DNA from: Hyphomonadaceae bacterium UBA2389
Lineage (GTDB): Bacteria; Pseudomonadota; Alphaproteobacteria; Caulobacterales; Aquidulcibacteraceae
Length of the DNA: 14,311 nt
Assembly (NCBI GenBank): GCA_002343395.1
Contig: DDSN01000014.1
Location: 3,237 to 17,547, forward strand
Direction of reading: 5' to 3'
The notes beneath the pieces are model-generated. The model saw only the letters and a program-made list of their open reading frames with translations. It was not told the origin of the DNA and made no database searches. A program made the position numbers and the translations under genes. Within the stretch, counting starts at the first letter, position 1; the number at the start of each line of letters is the position of its first letter. Shown piece by piece: positions 6,435 to 13,962 of the stretch.

Positions 6435-7352
6435 ATGAGTGAGCGCATCCCAGCTTCGTCGTTGCCGACGTTCCGGCAGTTGCAGTTTCTGGTCGCCCTG
6501 CGAGCCGAAGGCAGCTTCGTTGGTGCGGCGGATGCTGTTGGCGTCACGCAACCGACATTGTCCGCGGGCATCAAGGAGCTCGAGGCGGCGCTCGGCGTGG
6601 TGTTGGTTGAACGCGGCCGAGTTGGCGCGCACTTGACGCCGGCGGGCGAGATCGCCGCCGAGCGCGCCGCACGGACGCTTGAGGACGTGCATGAAATCGT
6701 TCGCGCGGTGCGCGCTGGCGGCGAACCGCTCACGGGCGTTCTGCGGCTTGGCGCCATTCCGACGATCGCGCCGTTCTTACTGCCGCGTGCTTTGCCGTTG
6801 CTGAAAAAGAAGTTCCCGAAGCTCCAGTTGCACTTGCGGGAGGATCTTACTCAGCGACTCATCGAGGCTCTGCGAGCACGCACATTGGACGCCGCCTTAA
6901 TCGCGCTCCCCTTCGAGGCGCCGGGCATAGAGACCGCGCCGATCGTTGACGATGAGTTTCTGTTTCTTTGCCCGCCCGAGCATCCGCTTGCGAAGCGCAA
7001 TGATCTTGCGCCCGAGCAGATCGACCCCAGCGAACTGCTCTTGTTGGATGACGGGCATTGTTTGCGCGACCATGCTTTGTCGCTCTGTCATCTCAGCCCC
7101 GGAAAACGTCCGGCGGCGGACGTTGGAGCAACCAGCCTCCACACACTCGTGCAAATGGTCGGCGGAGGACTCGGCGTTACGCTGTTGCCGAAGCTGGCGG
7201 CGGAGGCGGGCGCGGTTGCGGGTGCGAACGTCGCGCTCCGTTCATTTGCCGCGCCGGTTGTGGGGCGCTCCCTCGGCGTGGCTTGGCGCGAAGGCGGCCC
7301 ACGCGAGCCGGAGGCCCGGTTGCTCGCCGAAACGTTGAAGGCGCTGTTCTAG
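6435..7352 (+). CDS. oxyR: LysR-family hydrogen peroxide regulator OxyR
   Basis: 305 residues, normal for the family. OxyR senses peroxide through a reversible disulfide and activates antioxidant genes. The N-terminal winged helix-turn-helix is clear: FRQLQFLVALRAEGSFVGAA, then VTQPTLSAGIKELE (37-50), and VERGRVGAHLTPAGE. The diagnostic element is GHCLRDHALSLC, with Cys209 and Cys218 spaced nine apart exactly as E. coli Cys199 and Cys208. The effector-domain signature VQMVGGGLGVTLLPKLA (239-255) matches the OxyR group. The ATG at 6435 gives the usual N-terminus; no ribosome site is seen. It sits 40 bases after the histidine kinase, so cotranscription is likely. No katG, ahpC or other usual OxyR neighbour is in the window. 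The stop overlaps the opposite gene by 4 bases. Confidence 0.93.
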   Translation: MSERIPASSLPTFRQLQFLVALRAEGSFVGAADAVGVTQPTLSAGIKELEAALGVVLVERGRVGAHLTPAGEIAAERAARTLEDVHEIVRAVRAGGEPLTGVLRLGAIPTIAPFLLPRALPLLKKKFPKLQLHLREDLTQRLIEALRARTLDAALIALPFEAPGIETAPIVDDEFLFLCPPEHPLAKRNDLAPEQIDPSELLLLDDGHCLRDHALSLCHLSPGKRPAADVGATSLHTLVQMVGGGLGVTLLPKLAAEAGAVAGANVALRSFAAPVVGRSLGVAWREGGPREPEARLLAETLKALF

Positions 7353-7675
7353 TCGGTTCGGCTCAGCCTCCGCGCCAGAGACGGCAGCTTGAGCAATAAC
7401 CAAAGCGCGCTCCAAACATTGCCGACGATGAAGATCGGCGCGGCCCACGCGGCGGCGGCGAGCCAGGAACGCTCGGTCAGAAACACGATGACTGCGAAAA
7501 AGAAAAACCCAACGTAGAGGTCGAACAGGGACACGATTCCCCATGGGAGCGTCGTGATGACGCCGAGCTGATCCATGAAGGAGCCGTGCAGATCCGCTTT
7601 CGCGAACGCGGCCCATAGGATCAAACCTAGCAGCGCCAAACCCAAGACGCCGATAAGGGCGCGCAGCACGTTCAT
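7349..7675 (-). CDS. Small membrane protein, DUF1475-like
   Basis: 108 residues with about three to four hydrophobic segments: ALIGVLGLALLGLILWAAFA near the N-terminus, a central FDLYVGFFFFAVIVFL, and AAAAWAAPIFIVGNVWSALW-like sequence near the C-terminus, ending basic (ARRLSRTD). The order PWGIVSLFDLYVGFFFF, then ERSWLAA, then GNVWSALWLLLKL follows what I recall of DUF1475 (PWF.AT..DAYFGF, then a KERS-type loop, then LGN...Y.L..L). Function unknown. The ATG at 7675 is preferred over an in-frame GTG at 7684 because GGAG lies 8 bases before it. It starts 17 bases after the prolyl oligopeptidase stop on the same strand, so the two are likely cotranscribed. Its TAG overlaps the oxyR stop by 4 bases. 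Confidence 0.75.
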   Translation of the reverse strand: MNVLRALIGVLGLALLGLILWAAFAKADLHGSFMDQLGVITTLPWGIVSLFDLYVGFFFFAVIVFLTERSWLAAAAWAAPIFIVGNVWSALWLLLKLPSLARRLSRTD

Positions 7676-7692
7676 GGGAAGCACTCCATCGA

Positions 7693-9810
7693 CTAATCGA
7701 TCAGCTGTTGCATGAGGTACGTATACTCAAGCGCCCGCCGACGCGCCGCCTCATTGAGATTGGCGGCGGCGGAATGTCCGCCGTCCGTGTTCTCATAATA
7801 GATAACCGGCATCCCGAGTTCCAACATGCGGGCCACATATTTCCGCGCATGGCCAGGATGAACGCGGTCGTCCTTGGTTGAGGTGAGCACGAATGGGAGC
7901 GGGAAATCGGGACGCGCTCTCAGATTTTGGTACGGCGAGATCGTCTCCAGGAACGCGCGCTCTTCCGGGTTTGAAGGCGAACCGTACTCATCAACCCATG
8001 AAGCGCCCGCGAGCAACTGATCGTATCTCAGCATATCGAGCAGCGGCACCTGAACGACGGCGGCATTGATCATTTCCGGGTGTTGGTTGAGCATCACGCC
8101 CATGAGCAAGCCGCCATTGGAACCGCCCATAATTCCCAACCTTCGCGGCGTGGTGATCCCGCGCTCGACGAGGTCGCGCTCTACGGCGTAGAAGTCATCG
8201 TAGATGACCTGCCTGTTCGTGCGCAGGCCGGCTTGGTGCCAGGACGGTCCAAACTCTCCCCCGCCGCGAATATTTGCGAGCACGTAGACGCCCCCACGCT
8301 CAAGCCACATCCTGCCAACGAAGGGACTGTAGGTCGGCGTGTAAGAGACTTGAAAGCCGCCATAGGCCCAAAGCAGTGTCGGATTCTGACCGTTCAGAGC
8401 GACGTCGCGCCGCCTTACAACAAAGTATGGAACCCGCGTTCCATCCCGGCTGACCGCCTCGAACTGCTCGGAAACCAGATTGGAGGCGTCAAAAAGCGGT
8501 GGCAACGCGCGAATGGCGCGTGGCCGGGTCGCTCGATCGTCGAGCGCGAAGAGGGTGTCTGGCGTGATGAAATCCTCGAAGACCGCAAACGCCTCGGAAG
8601 CGCTGGGGTCCGCTCCGGCGAAACTGATCGATCCGTTTTCTGGAAGCGGAAGGGCAGAACGGGTCCAGGCGCCGCCGCTCAGCGCAAACCGCAGAAGGCG
8701 CCCGCGCACGTTCTCATAGCCTGCAACAAGCACAGCATCGCGCGTTATCGCGACAGCCTCGATCGACTCACGCGTTCCTGGCGCTAGGAGAACTTGCGTG
8801 CGCGGCGTCTGGCTTGACGCGGTGCCTAGCGTCACCGCGATGAGCGAGCCAGTTGGAATCGCCGCCGTTGCGCCTGGCGGCGTCCATTCCTGCTGTAGCG
8901 TTGCGATGAGGTTGCCCGAGAAGATTCCCTGGACGGTGGCTTTCGCTGGGAGGGTGAAGAGTTGCGGCGCCGACCCGTCAAGCCGCCAGTACCTGGACTC
9001 AAAAAAAGTATCGGCTTCAACTGCGATCGGGATGCGCTCGCCGCGCGTGCCGACCAAAACACCCGCGAATACGCCCACATCCGTCTGTTGTCCGCGTATC
9101 AGCTCCGTCGCTTGTGAAAGCGGCGCGCCTCTGCGCCAGCGCTTCACGATGAAAGCGTAGCCGCTTTCGGTCATCGCGCCCGCGCCCCAATCGGTGGCGA
9201 CAAGCAGCGTGTTTGCATCGACCCACGCGACCGATGACTTGGCTTCAGGCACCACAAAACCGTCGGCGACGAATTGCCGGGTGGTCAGGTCGTACTCACG
9301 GTACGTTGATGCGTCCTTGCCGCCGTCCGACAAAGCCACCATGCAACGCGAGGAGCCTTCCAAGCAATCCGCGCCCTTGAACACCCAGTTTGCGTTCTCG
9401 GCGGCGGCTACTGCGTCGATGTCGAGCACCGTTTCCCAATTGGGTTCGCCGCGTGCGACGGCCGCAAGCGGGGTTCGCCGATAGATGCCGCGGACATGGG
9501 CCTCGTCTTGCCAGAAGTTGTAATAGTAGCCGTCGTGGATGCCGCCGAGCGGCAGCCGGTCTCGGTTGTTGGCGATGGCGAGCGCATCTGCATGCAGCGC
9601 CGCGTAGCGGGGGTCGCCTTCGAGCGTAGCGAGGGAGCGCTGATTCTGCTCCCGCACCCACGCGAGCGCGCGGTCGCCTTCGACCTCTTCCAGCCACAAA
9701 TATGGGTCAGCCCCGTTCATCGCCGCCGGCTCCGAAGTCATGGTGGGCGTGCTGCAAGCGGTCAGCGTGAGCGCCGACAGCATCGACGCGGCCAAGGCTG
9801 TGAAACGCAT
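7693..9810 (-). CDS. Prolyl oligopeptidase family serine peptidase (S9A), predicted lipoprotein
   Basis: 705 residues, full length for S9A. These enzymes cut short peptides after proline. The N-terminus MRFTALAASMLSALTLTAC is a classic lipoprotein signal with lipobox LTAC and lipidated Cys19, so the mature enzyme should be membrane-anchored on the periplasmic side. Next comes the family opening DPYLWLEEVEGDRALAWV (35 on), the seven-bladed propeller region, then the catalytic domain: NIRGGGEFGPSWHQAG, nucleophile Ser564 in GIMGGSNGGLLMG, Asp647/648 in TSTKDDRVHPGH and His679 in DGGHSAAANLNE. Spacing of Ser, Asp and His is normal, so it should be active. The ATG at 9810 was chosen because it begins the signal peptide; the open frame extends 18 codons further upstream. 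It heads a two-gene unit with the DUF1475-like gene and is divergent from dapF. Confidence 0.93.
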   Translation of the reverse strand: MRFTALAASMLSALTLTACSTPTMTSEPAAMNGADPYLWLEEVEGDRALAWVREQNQRSLATLEGDPRYAALHADALAIANNRDRLPLGGIHDGYYYNFWQDEAHVRGIYRRTPLAAVARGEPNWETVLDIDAVAAAENANWVFKGADCLEGSSRCMVALSDGGKDASTYREYDLTTRQFVADGFVVPEAKSSVAWVDANTLLVATDWGAGAMTESGYAFIVKRWRRGAPLSQATELIRGQQTDVGVFAGVLVGTRGERIPIAVEADTFFESRYWRLDGSAPQLFTLPAKATVQGIFSGNLIATLQQEWTPPGATAAIPTGSLIAVTLGTASSQTPRTQVLLAPGTRESIEAVAITRDAVLVAGYENVRGRLLRFALSGGAWTRSALPLPENGSISFAGADPSASEAFAVFEDFITPDTLFALDDRATRPRAIRALPPLFDASNLVSEQFEAVSRDGTRVPYFVVRRRDVALNGQNPTLLWAYGGFQVSYTPTYSPFVGRMWLERGGVYVLANIRGGGEFGPSWHQAGLRTNRQVIYDDFYAVERDLVERGITTPRRLGIMGGSNGGLLMGVMLNQHPEMINAAVVQVPLLDMLRYDQLLAGASWVDEYGSPSNPEERAFLETISPYQNLRARPDFPLPFVLTSTKDDRVHPGHARKYVARMLELGMPVIYYENTDGGHSAAANLNEAARRRALEYTYLMQQLID

Positions 9811-9921
9811 GGTTAGCCTACCCCTGGTCAGGTGAAATTGCGCCGCCACCCAAGCAGATCGCATCGGCCCTGAAAAGCCTCGCCCGTGGCTTTGCGACCA
9901 ACGCCGAACCGGCCTAAGTTA

Positions 9922-10743
9922 ATGGACATGCGCTTTCTGAAGATGAACGGCTGCGGCAATGACTTTGTCATCATCGACGCGCGCGCGCGCGGCGCGCTGC
10001 CCTTATCGCAGGCCCAGGCCCGCGCCATCGCTGACCGCGAAACGGGCGTGGGGTGCGATCAGGTGATCGCGGTCGAGCGTTCAATCCGCGGCGATGCATT
10101 CATGAGGATATGGAACGCTGACGGGGGCGAGGTTGACGCCTGCGGTAACGCCACCCGGTGCGTGGCCTGGTTGCTCATGGAGGAAGGGGGCGCCGCTAAT
10201 CGCCGGATCGAAACCCCCGCAGGCATGCTTTACGCCGAGCGCGCGGGGCCAAGCCTCATCACCGTGGACATGGGATCGCCTTTGCTCAAGTGGGAGGAAA
10301 TTCCACTGTCGCGCGCCATGGACACCGCGCGCCTCGATTTTTCCGCGAACGGACTCGATGCCCCGGGCGCGGTGAACATGGGCAACCCGCATGTCGTTTT
10401 CTTTGTGGAGGACGTTTCAGGTACGCCGGTCGCCCGGATTGGCGCCTCCGTGGAGGTCGATCCACTGTTTCCTCAGCGCGTGAACGTGGGCTTCGCCGAG
10501 GTGCGCGGGGCTTCACAGATACGGCTGCGCGTGTGGGAGCGCGGAGTTGGTCTCACCAAGGCCTGCGGCACAGGCGCCTGCGCCGCTGTTGTTGCGGCGC
10601 ACCGCCAAGGGCGGATTGGGCGCACGGCTGAGGTGCTCGTGGACGGTGGTTCACTTGAGATTGAATGGCGCGCGGGCGACGATCGGGTCTTGATGACGGG
10701 GCCTGTTGAACTCGAATCCTCGGGAGATTTGCCTGCGCCATGA
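9922..10743 (+). CDS. dapF: Diaminopimelate epimerase
   Basis: 273 residues from this start, normal length. DapF converts LL- to meso-diaminopimelate, the precursor of lysine and of the peptidoglycan crosslink, in the cytoplasm, using two cysteines without a cofactor. Both are present: Cys74 in VDACGNATRC and Cys215 in KACGTGACAAVV. Other marks: FLKMNGCGNDFVIID (5-19), RIWNADGGE, VNMGNPHVVFFV (151-162) and RVWERGVGLT. The two halves show the family's repeated fold. The start could be ATG 9922 or ATG 9928; both lack a good ribosome site, and a GTG at 9886 is further upstream. I chose 9922 because the spacing to FLKMNG is that usual for the family. The stop overlaps the ATG of the lipoprotein gene by 4 bases (ATGA). 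Confidence 0.96.
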   Translation: MDMRFLKMNGCGNDFVIIDARARGALPLSQAQARAIADRETGVGCDQVIAVERSIRGDAFMRIWNADGGEVDACGNATRCVAWLLMEEGGAANRRIETPAGMLYAERAGPSLITVDMGSPLLKWEEIPLSRAMDTARLDFSANGLDAPGAVNMGNPHVVFFVEDVSGTPVARIGASVEVDPLFPQRVNVGFAEVRGASQIRLRVWERGVGLTKACGTGACAAVVAAHRQGRIGRTAEVLVDGGSLEIEWRAGDDRVLMTGPVELESSGDLPAP

Positions 10744-11162
10744 GAGCCTTGCCCGCCCTCTTGCTTTTGGCGTCCTGCGCGAGCGTGGGCGCCTCGGCGA
10801 CGCCGCCGGAACGCGTCACCGGCTGTTGGATCAACCGCGATGCTGGCGTTGTGACGATGCGCTGGCTGCCGGACCGCGCTCGTGCGGGAATGCTGAAGGG
10901 TGTGCGCGCCACGTATGGTCAGGCGGGCGCGCAGGACGTGCAGAACTACTCGCTGCAGACGAGCGAAGTCGGTTGGAGCATGTGTCAACTGGATGAAGGC
11001 GACGTCGCGACTGCGTGCTGGCAGGTCGCCGAGGGAGATGGCGGATCGCTCGAGGGCGGGCGCGTGTTTCTGGACGTGTATGGCGAGCGTCTGCGCATCG
11101 CGATTGTCGGAGATGGTCCTGAAAGGGTTGTCTTCCACGGCGTACGCGATGGCTGCGATTGA
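10740..11162 (+). CDS. Small predicted lipoprotein of unknown function, coupled to dapF
   Basis: 140 residues. The start MRALPALLLLASC is a very short lipoprotein signal with lipobox LASC and lipidated Cys13. The mature part has four more cysteines (29, 82, 93, 139), two of them in similar settings, GCW (28-30) and ACW (92-94), which suggests one or two disulfides in an oxidising compartment. The stretch GCWINRD then MRWLPD then GMLKGVR recalls DUF6265-type proteins (a GCW start followed by an EQW and a GMLGVSR segment), but the rest does not fit well, so I do not assign it. ATG overlaps the dapF stop (ATGA) and its own TGA overlaps the next ATG by one base. Nothing shows a link to diaminopimelate chemistry beyond position. 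Confidence 0.8.
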   Translation: MRALPALLLLASCASVGASATPPERVTGCWINRDAGVVTMRWLPDRARAGMLKGVRATYGQAGAQDVQNYSLQTSEVGWSMCQLDEGDVATACWQVAEGDGGSLEGGRVFLDVYGERLRIAIVGDGPERVVFHGVRDGCD

Positions 11163-11956
11163 TGATCCTCGGGCTCGACCACGTCGTTGTCGCGACGTTT
11201 GAGTTGGAGGCGGCCGTCGCGTCTTACGCGGCCTTGCTTGGTTGTGACGCGGGCGCACCTATTGTCGACGATGGCGTTGCGACGATTGTGCTGCCAGGCG
11301 GAAACGTCGCGGTTGAGCTGAAAGCGCCGGTAGGCGGCGGCGAGGGCGCGGATCGTTTGCGCGCCGCGCTGGGAGATGGGGAAGGCTTGAAGAGCTTGGT
11401 GTTCGCGGTGAGCGATATCGAGACCGCGCATCGCCGCGCTGGGCGCGTTGGTCTTGATCCGGGCCCGATCGCCGATCGCGGCGATCTTCAGTCATTTAGG
11501 CTCGCAGACGCGAAGACCAGCGGATTGCGCCTGTTTCTTGTCGAACGCGCCGCGGGCGCGGTGGCGCAGCAACGCAAGCCCGGCGCGGTCGCAGGCTTGG
11601 ATCACGTCGTCATTCAATCTGGCGATTTGGAACGCGCGGCGGCGCTTTTCGGAGCGCGGCTGGGCCTCGACATGCGGCTCGACCGCGAAGTGATGGGAAG
11701 GCGGCTGCTGTTCTTCAGATGTGGCGATTCTGTCGTGGAGGTCGCCCAAACGCCTGTCGCCGAGGCCCGCGATCGGCTCTGGGGGCTGTCGTGGCGGGTT
11801 GAGAACATTGATGCCGCCCGGCAGCGCCTCGAAAGCGCCGGTTTCGACGTATCCGACGCGAGAGCGGGGGCAAAACCCGGCACCCGTGTCGTAAGTATCC
11901 GCAACCGCACAGGAAATGTGCCGACGATTCTGATCGAGCGTGTTTCGAGAGTCTGA
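11162..11956 (+). CDS. VOC (glyoxalase/dioxygenase superfamily) two-domain protein
   Basis: 264 residues, made of two vicinal-oxygen-chelate domains (about 1-130 and 144-262), hence four beta-alpha-beta-beta-beta modules. Each domain opens the same way, GLDHVVV (4-10) and GLDHVVI (145-151), placing His7 and His148 at the usual first metal-ligand position. Acidic residues at the matching later positions are Glu52 (VAVELKAP) with Glu128 (LFLVE), and Glu193 (VVEVAQ) with Glu259 (TILIER), so both domains could keep a metal site. Reaction and substrate cannot be told: the superfamily includes glyoxalases, ring-cleaving dioxygenases, epimerases and antibiotic-binding proteins. ATG 11162 shares a base with the preceding stop; a TTG just before it (11159) is an alternative. 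Cytoplasmic, no signal peptide. Confidence 0.85.
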   Translation: MILGLDHVVVATFELEAAVASYAALLGCDAGAPIVDDGVATIVLPGGNVAVELKAPVGGGEGADRLRAALGDGEGLKSLVFAVSDIETAHRRAGRVGLDPGPIADRGDLQSFRLADAKTSGLRLFLVERAAGAVAQQRKPGAVAGLDHVVIQSGDLERAAALFGARLGLDMRLDREVMGRRLLFFRCGDSVVEVAQTPVAEARDRLWGLSWRVENIDAARQRLESAGFDVSDARAGAKPGTRVVSIRNRTGNVPTILIERVSRV

Positions 11957-12019
11957 TTGATCTCGGCTTCGCGCTACGTCATGCTGAGCAAGACAGGTTC
12001 TAGATCGGGGGATCGGATC

Positions 12020-12991
12020 ATGACCGACAGGCAAGCTCTCAACGCAACCTTCTTCGCTTTCAAGAAACGCGAGCGCGGCGGCGTCTTAACGATGCTGACG
12101 CTGGCCTATCTCGGGCTCACGATTCTGATCGGCGGCGCGTTCTTCCTGCTGAACGCGCAGGGGATCATCGACTACATCAACTGGGTGACCAACCTTGGCG
12201 CCTCGGTTGAGGCCGCCAAGCCGGGCGATCCAACCGCCATGGCCGCGATGACGCCGCCGCAAAGCGTGATGGCCTTGGGGCCGATGTATCTTCTGTTCTT
12301 GTTTTTCATCTATGTCCTCTTCGCCGCGTACGAAGCGGGATGCCTGCGGTGGATGGTGCGTGGTGAGACAGGCGGGATCTTGGGTCTCACATTTGGCGCC
12401 GATATGTGGCGCGTGTGGTTCGGTTACTGGGTTTGGTTTTTCCTCCTTATCGCGTTCTACATCGTCGCTGCGCTCGTGGTCGGCGGCGTGGCGGTTGGCG
12501 TGGTAGCGAGTTCTGGCGGTGCGTCCCCGGATGCGACGACAGCGCTTGTGGCGTTCGGCGGCGGTTTGGCGCTGATCCTCGGCCTGATTTACTTCGCCAT
12601 CCGCTTCGCGCCAGCCGCGGCGACATCGATCGCGCGCAAGCGCTTTGCGTTCTTCGACGCCTGGACCGTCAGCAAGGGTCGGTTTTGGGCGCTGTTTGGC
12701 GCTTTTTTCCTTCTGTTTGTGATGTTTTTTGTGGCCTACCTCGTGGTCGCCATGGGGCTCGGCGTCGCGATGGGTACGATGATGGCCAGCCAGGTGGGGC
12801 AAACCGGCGAGCCGCAAAGCGCCGAAGAGGCGTTCCGCATGTTCGCCAACCCGCAATATATGATCATGCTGATCGCAATCGGCGTGATCATGACCGCGGC
12901 CTCGATGATCCTTTACGTCGCGATGTTCGGGATCAACGCACGCGCAGCGCTCGTGGCGCTGGAAGAAGGTAAGATCAAAGCGGAGGCATAA
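12020..12991 (+). CDS. Multi-pass membrane protein, first of two tandem paralogues
   Basis: 323 residues with about six membrane segments (roughly 24-45, 84-105, 133-164, 175-196, 222-252, 281-304). Unnamed family; no enzyme motif seen. Conserved blocks shared with the next gene: the cytoplasmic N-terminus AFKKRERGGVLT (13-24), the block at 105-140 around EAGCLRW, VRGET and GADMWRVW, the block at 197-229 around FAPAAATSIA, FFDAW and KGRFW, NPQY (277-280) and the C-terminal YVAMFGINAR (299-308). The PAAA...AW...G.FW block resembles a segment I know from other alphaproteobacterial membrane proteins of unknown role. The ATG at 12020 follows a GGGGGAT stretch; an upstream TTG (11957) is open but adds unlikely sequence. 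It lies 63 bases after the VOC gene and 5 bases before its paralogue. Confidence 0.82.
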   Translation: MTDRQALNATFFAFKKRERGGVLTMLTLAYLGLTILIGGAFFLLNAQGIIDYINWVTNLGASVEAAKPGDPTAMAAMTPPQSVMALGPMYLLFLFFIYVLFAAYEAGCLRWMVRGETGGILGLTFGADMWRVWFGYWVWFFLLIAFYIVAALVVGGVAVGVVASSGGASPDATTALVAFGGGLALILGLIYFAIRFAPAAATSIARKRFAFFDAWTVSKGRFWALFGAFFLLFVMFFVAYLVVAMGLGVAMGTMMASQVGQTGEPQSAEEAFRMFANPQYMIMLIAIGVIMTAASMILYVAMFGINARAALVALEEGKIKAEA

Positions 12992-12996
12992 CGCAC

Positions 12997-13962
12997 ATGG
13001 CTGAGCTGTCTCCTGTCGAGGCCGCGCTTTATGCGTTCAAAAGACGCGAGCGCCGGTTTGTGCTGACGCGCGCGGCGATTGGATATCTGCTCCTGCGCTT
13101 GACGATTGGCGCGGCGTTCTTGGCCATCGCTTGGCCGCTGTTGTCGTCCGCGATGAGCTGGTATCTCGACGCGATCGGATCGGTTGCCAATGGCGGCGTG
13201 TTGACGGCGCCTCCTTGGCAAACGCTTTCAGCCCTGGCGCCGCTTGTCATCGGCAGCGGCCTCCTCTCGATGCTGGTTTTGGCGGCGTTTGAGGCAGCAT
13301 GCCTGCGGTGGCTTGTGCGGAACGAAACCAGCGGCTTCCTCGGTTTGGGCCTAGGGGCGGACACCTGGCGTGTGTTCGCGCTCTACTGGATATGGTTCCT
13401 TTGCGGTCTGATCTTCTTGGCGCTGGTCGTTGCATTCTACGTGGCCTTACGCGCGGTGAGCGGACTTCATGCCGCGCTTGGCGTGGTGACGGTGTTCGTT
13501 GGAGCGCTCGCACCGCTCGGTCTAGCGGCGCTGGTGATCTGGGCTGGCGTGCGGTTGTCGCCCGCCGCCGCGCTCAGCATCGCCTACAAGCGGCTTGTCT
13601 TCCTGGATGCCTGGAAGGCGACGCGCGGAAAATTCTGGCCGGCGCTTGGCGCGTTCGTTCTAGTCATCGTGGGCTACATCATCGCGGCGACCATTTTGGA
13701 CGCAATTTTGCGCATCCCTTTCGCCACGGTGCTCACCCCGGTCTGGCATGACGTGGTGCTCAACAACGGCGACCCGGAAAACTTGTTGCGCGCCCTACGA
13801 GACACCTTCTCGCAGCCCCAATACATCGCATTTGGTTTGCTGTACGCGGCTGTTATCGCGGCCGTCGTTTGCGTGTTCTACGTGGCTTATTATGGGGTCA
13901 ATGCACGCTTGGTGAAGGCGGCTGAGGAAGAGCGCGCAGGCGTGACGCCCGCCTTAAGCTGA
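12997..13962 (+). CDS. Multi-pass membrane protein, second of two tandem paralogues
   Basis: 321 residues with about six membrane segments (roughly 24-50, 80-100, 128-151, 158-185, 214-238, 277-298). It is homologous end to end to the preceding product: AFKRRERRFVLT (13-24), the block at 99-134 (24 of 36 residues identical to the neighbour by my count), the block at 188-220 (19 of 33 identical), QPQY (273-276) and YVAYYGVNAR (295-304). Both must derive from an old gene duplication, and the loops between blocks have diverged strongly. The ribosome site GGAGG (12982-12986) lies inside the end of the first gene, so the two are surely cotranscribed and perhaps act as a pair. Function unknown. Its TGA runs 9 bases into the convergent uvrA frame. 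Confidence 0.82.
   Translation: MAELSPVEAALYAFKRRERRFVLTRAAIGYLLLRLTIGAAFLAIAWPLLSSAMSWYLDAIGSVANGGVLTAPPWQTLSALAPLVIGSGLLSMLVLAAFEAACLRWLVRNETSGFLGLGLGADTWRVFALYWIWFLCGLIFLALVVAFYVALRAVSGLHAALGVVTVFVGALAPLGLAALVIWAGVRLSPAAALSIAYKRLVFLDAWKATRGKFWPALGAFVLVIVGYIIAATILDAILRIPFATVLTPVWHDVVLNNGDPENLLRALRDTFSQPQYIAFGLLYAAVIAAVVCVFYVAYYGVNARLVKAAEEERAGVTPALS

Noticed and set aside
8080..8787. 235-residue open frame on the + strand inside the prolyl oligopeptidase gene
   Set aside because: It is antisense to the well-conserved catalytic domain; it has no family resemblance and its composition follows the opposite gene.
9970..9995. Run of alternating GC near the start of dapF, possible Z-DNA-like tract
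   Set aside because: It encodes ordinary Ala/Arg codons in frame in a GC-rich genome; no sign of a separate role.
10473..11258. 261-residue open frame on the - strand over the end of dapF and the lipoprotein gene
   Set aside because: Arg/Gln/Pro-rich shadow frame; the + strand has dapF catalytic motifs and coupled start and stop codons.
12086..12856. 256-residue open frame on the - strand across the first membrane paralogue
   Set aside because: It is His/Arg/Gln-rich low-complexity sequence, typical of the complement of a hydrophobic coding region.
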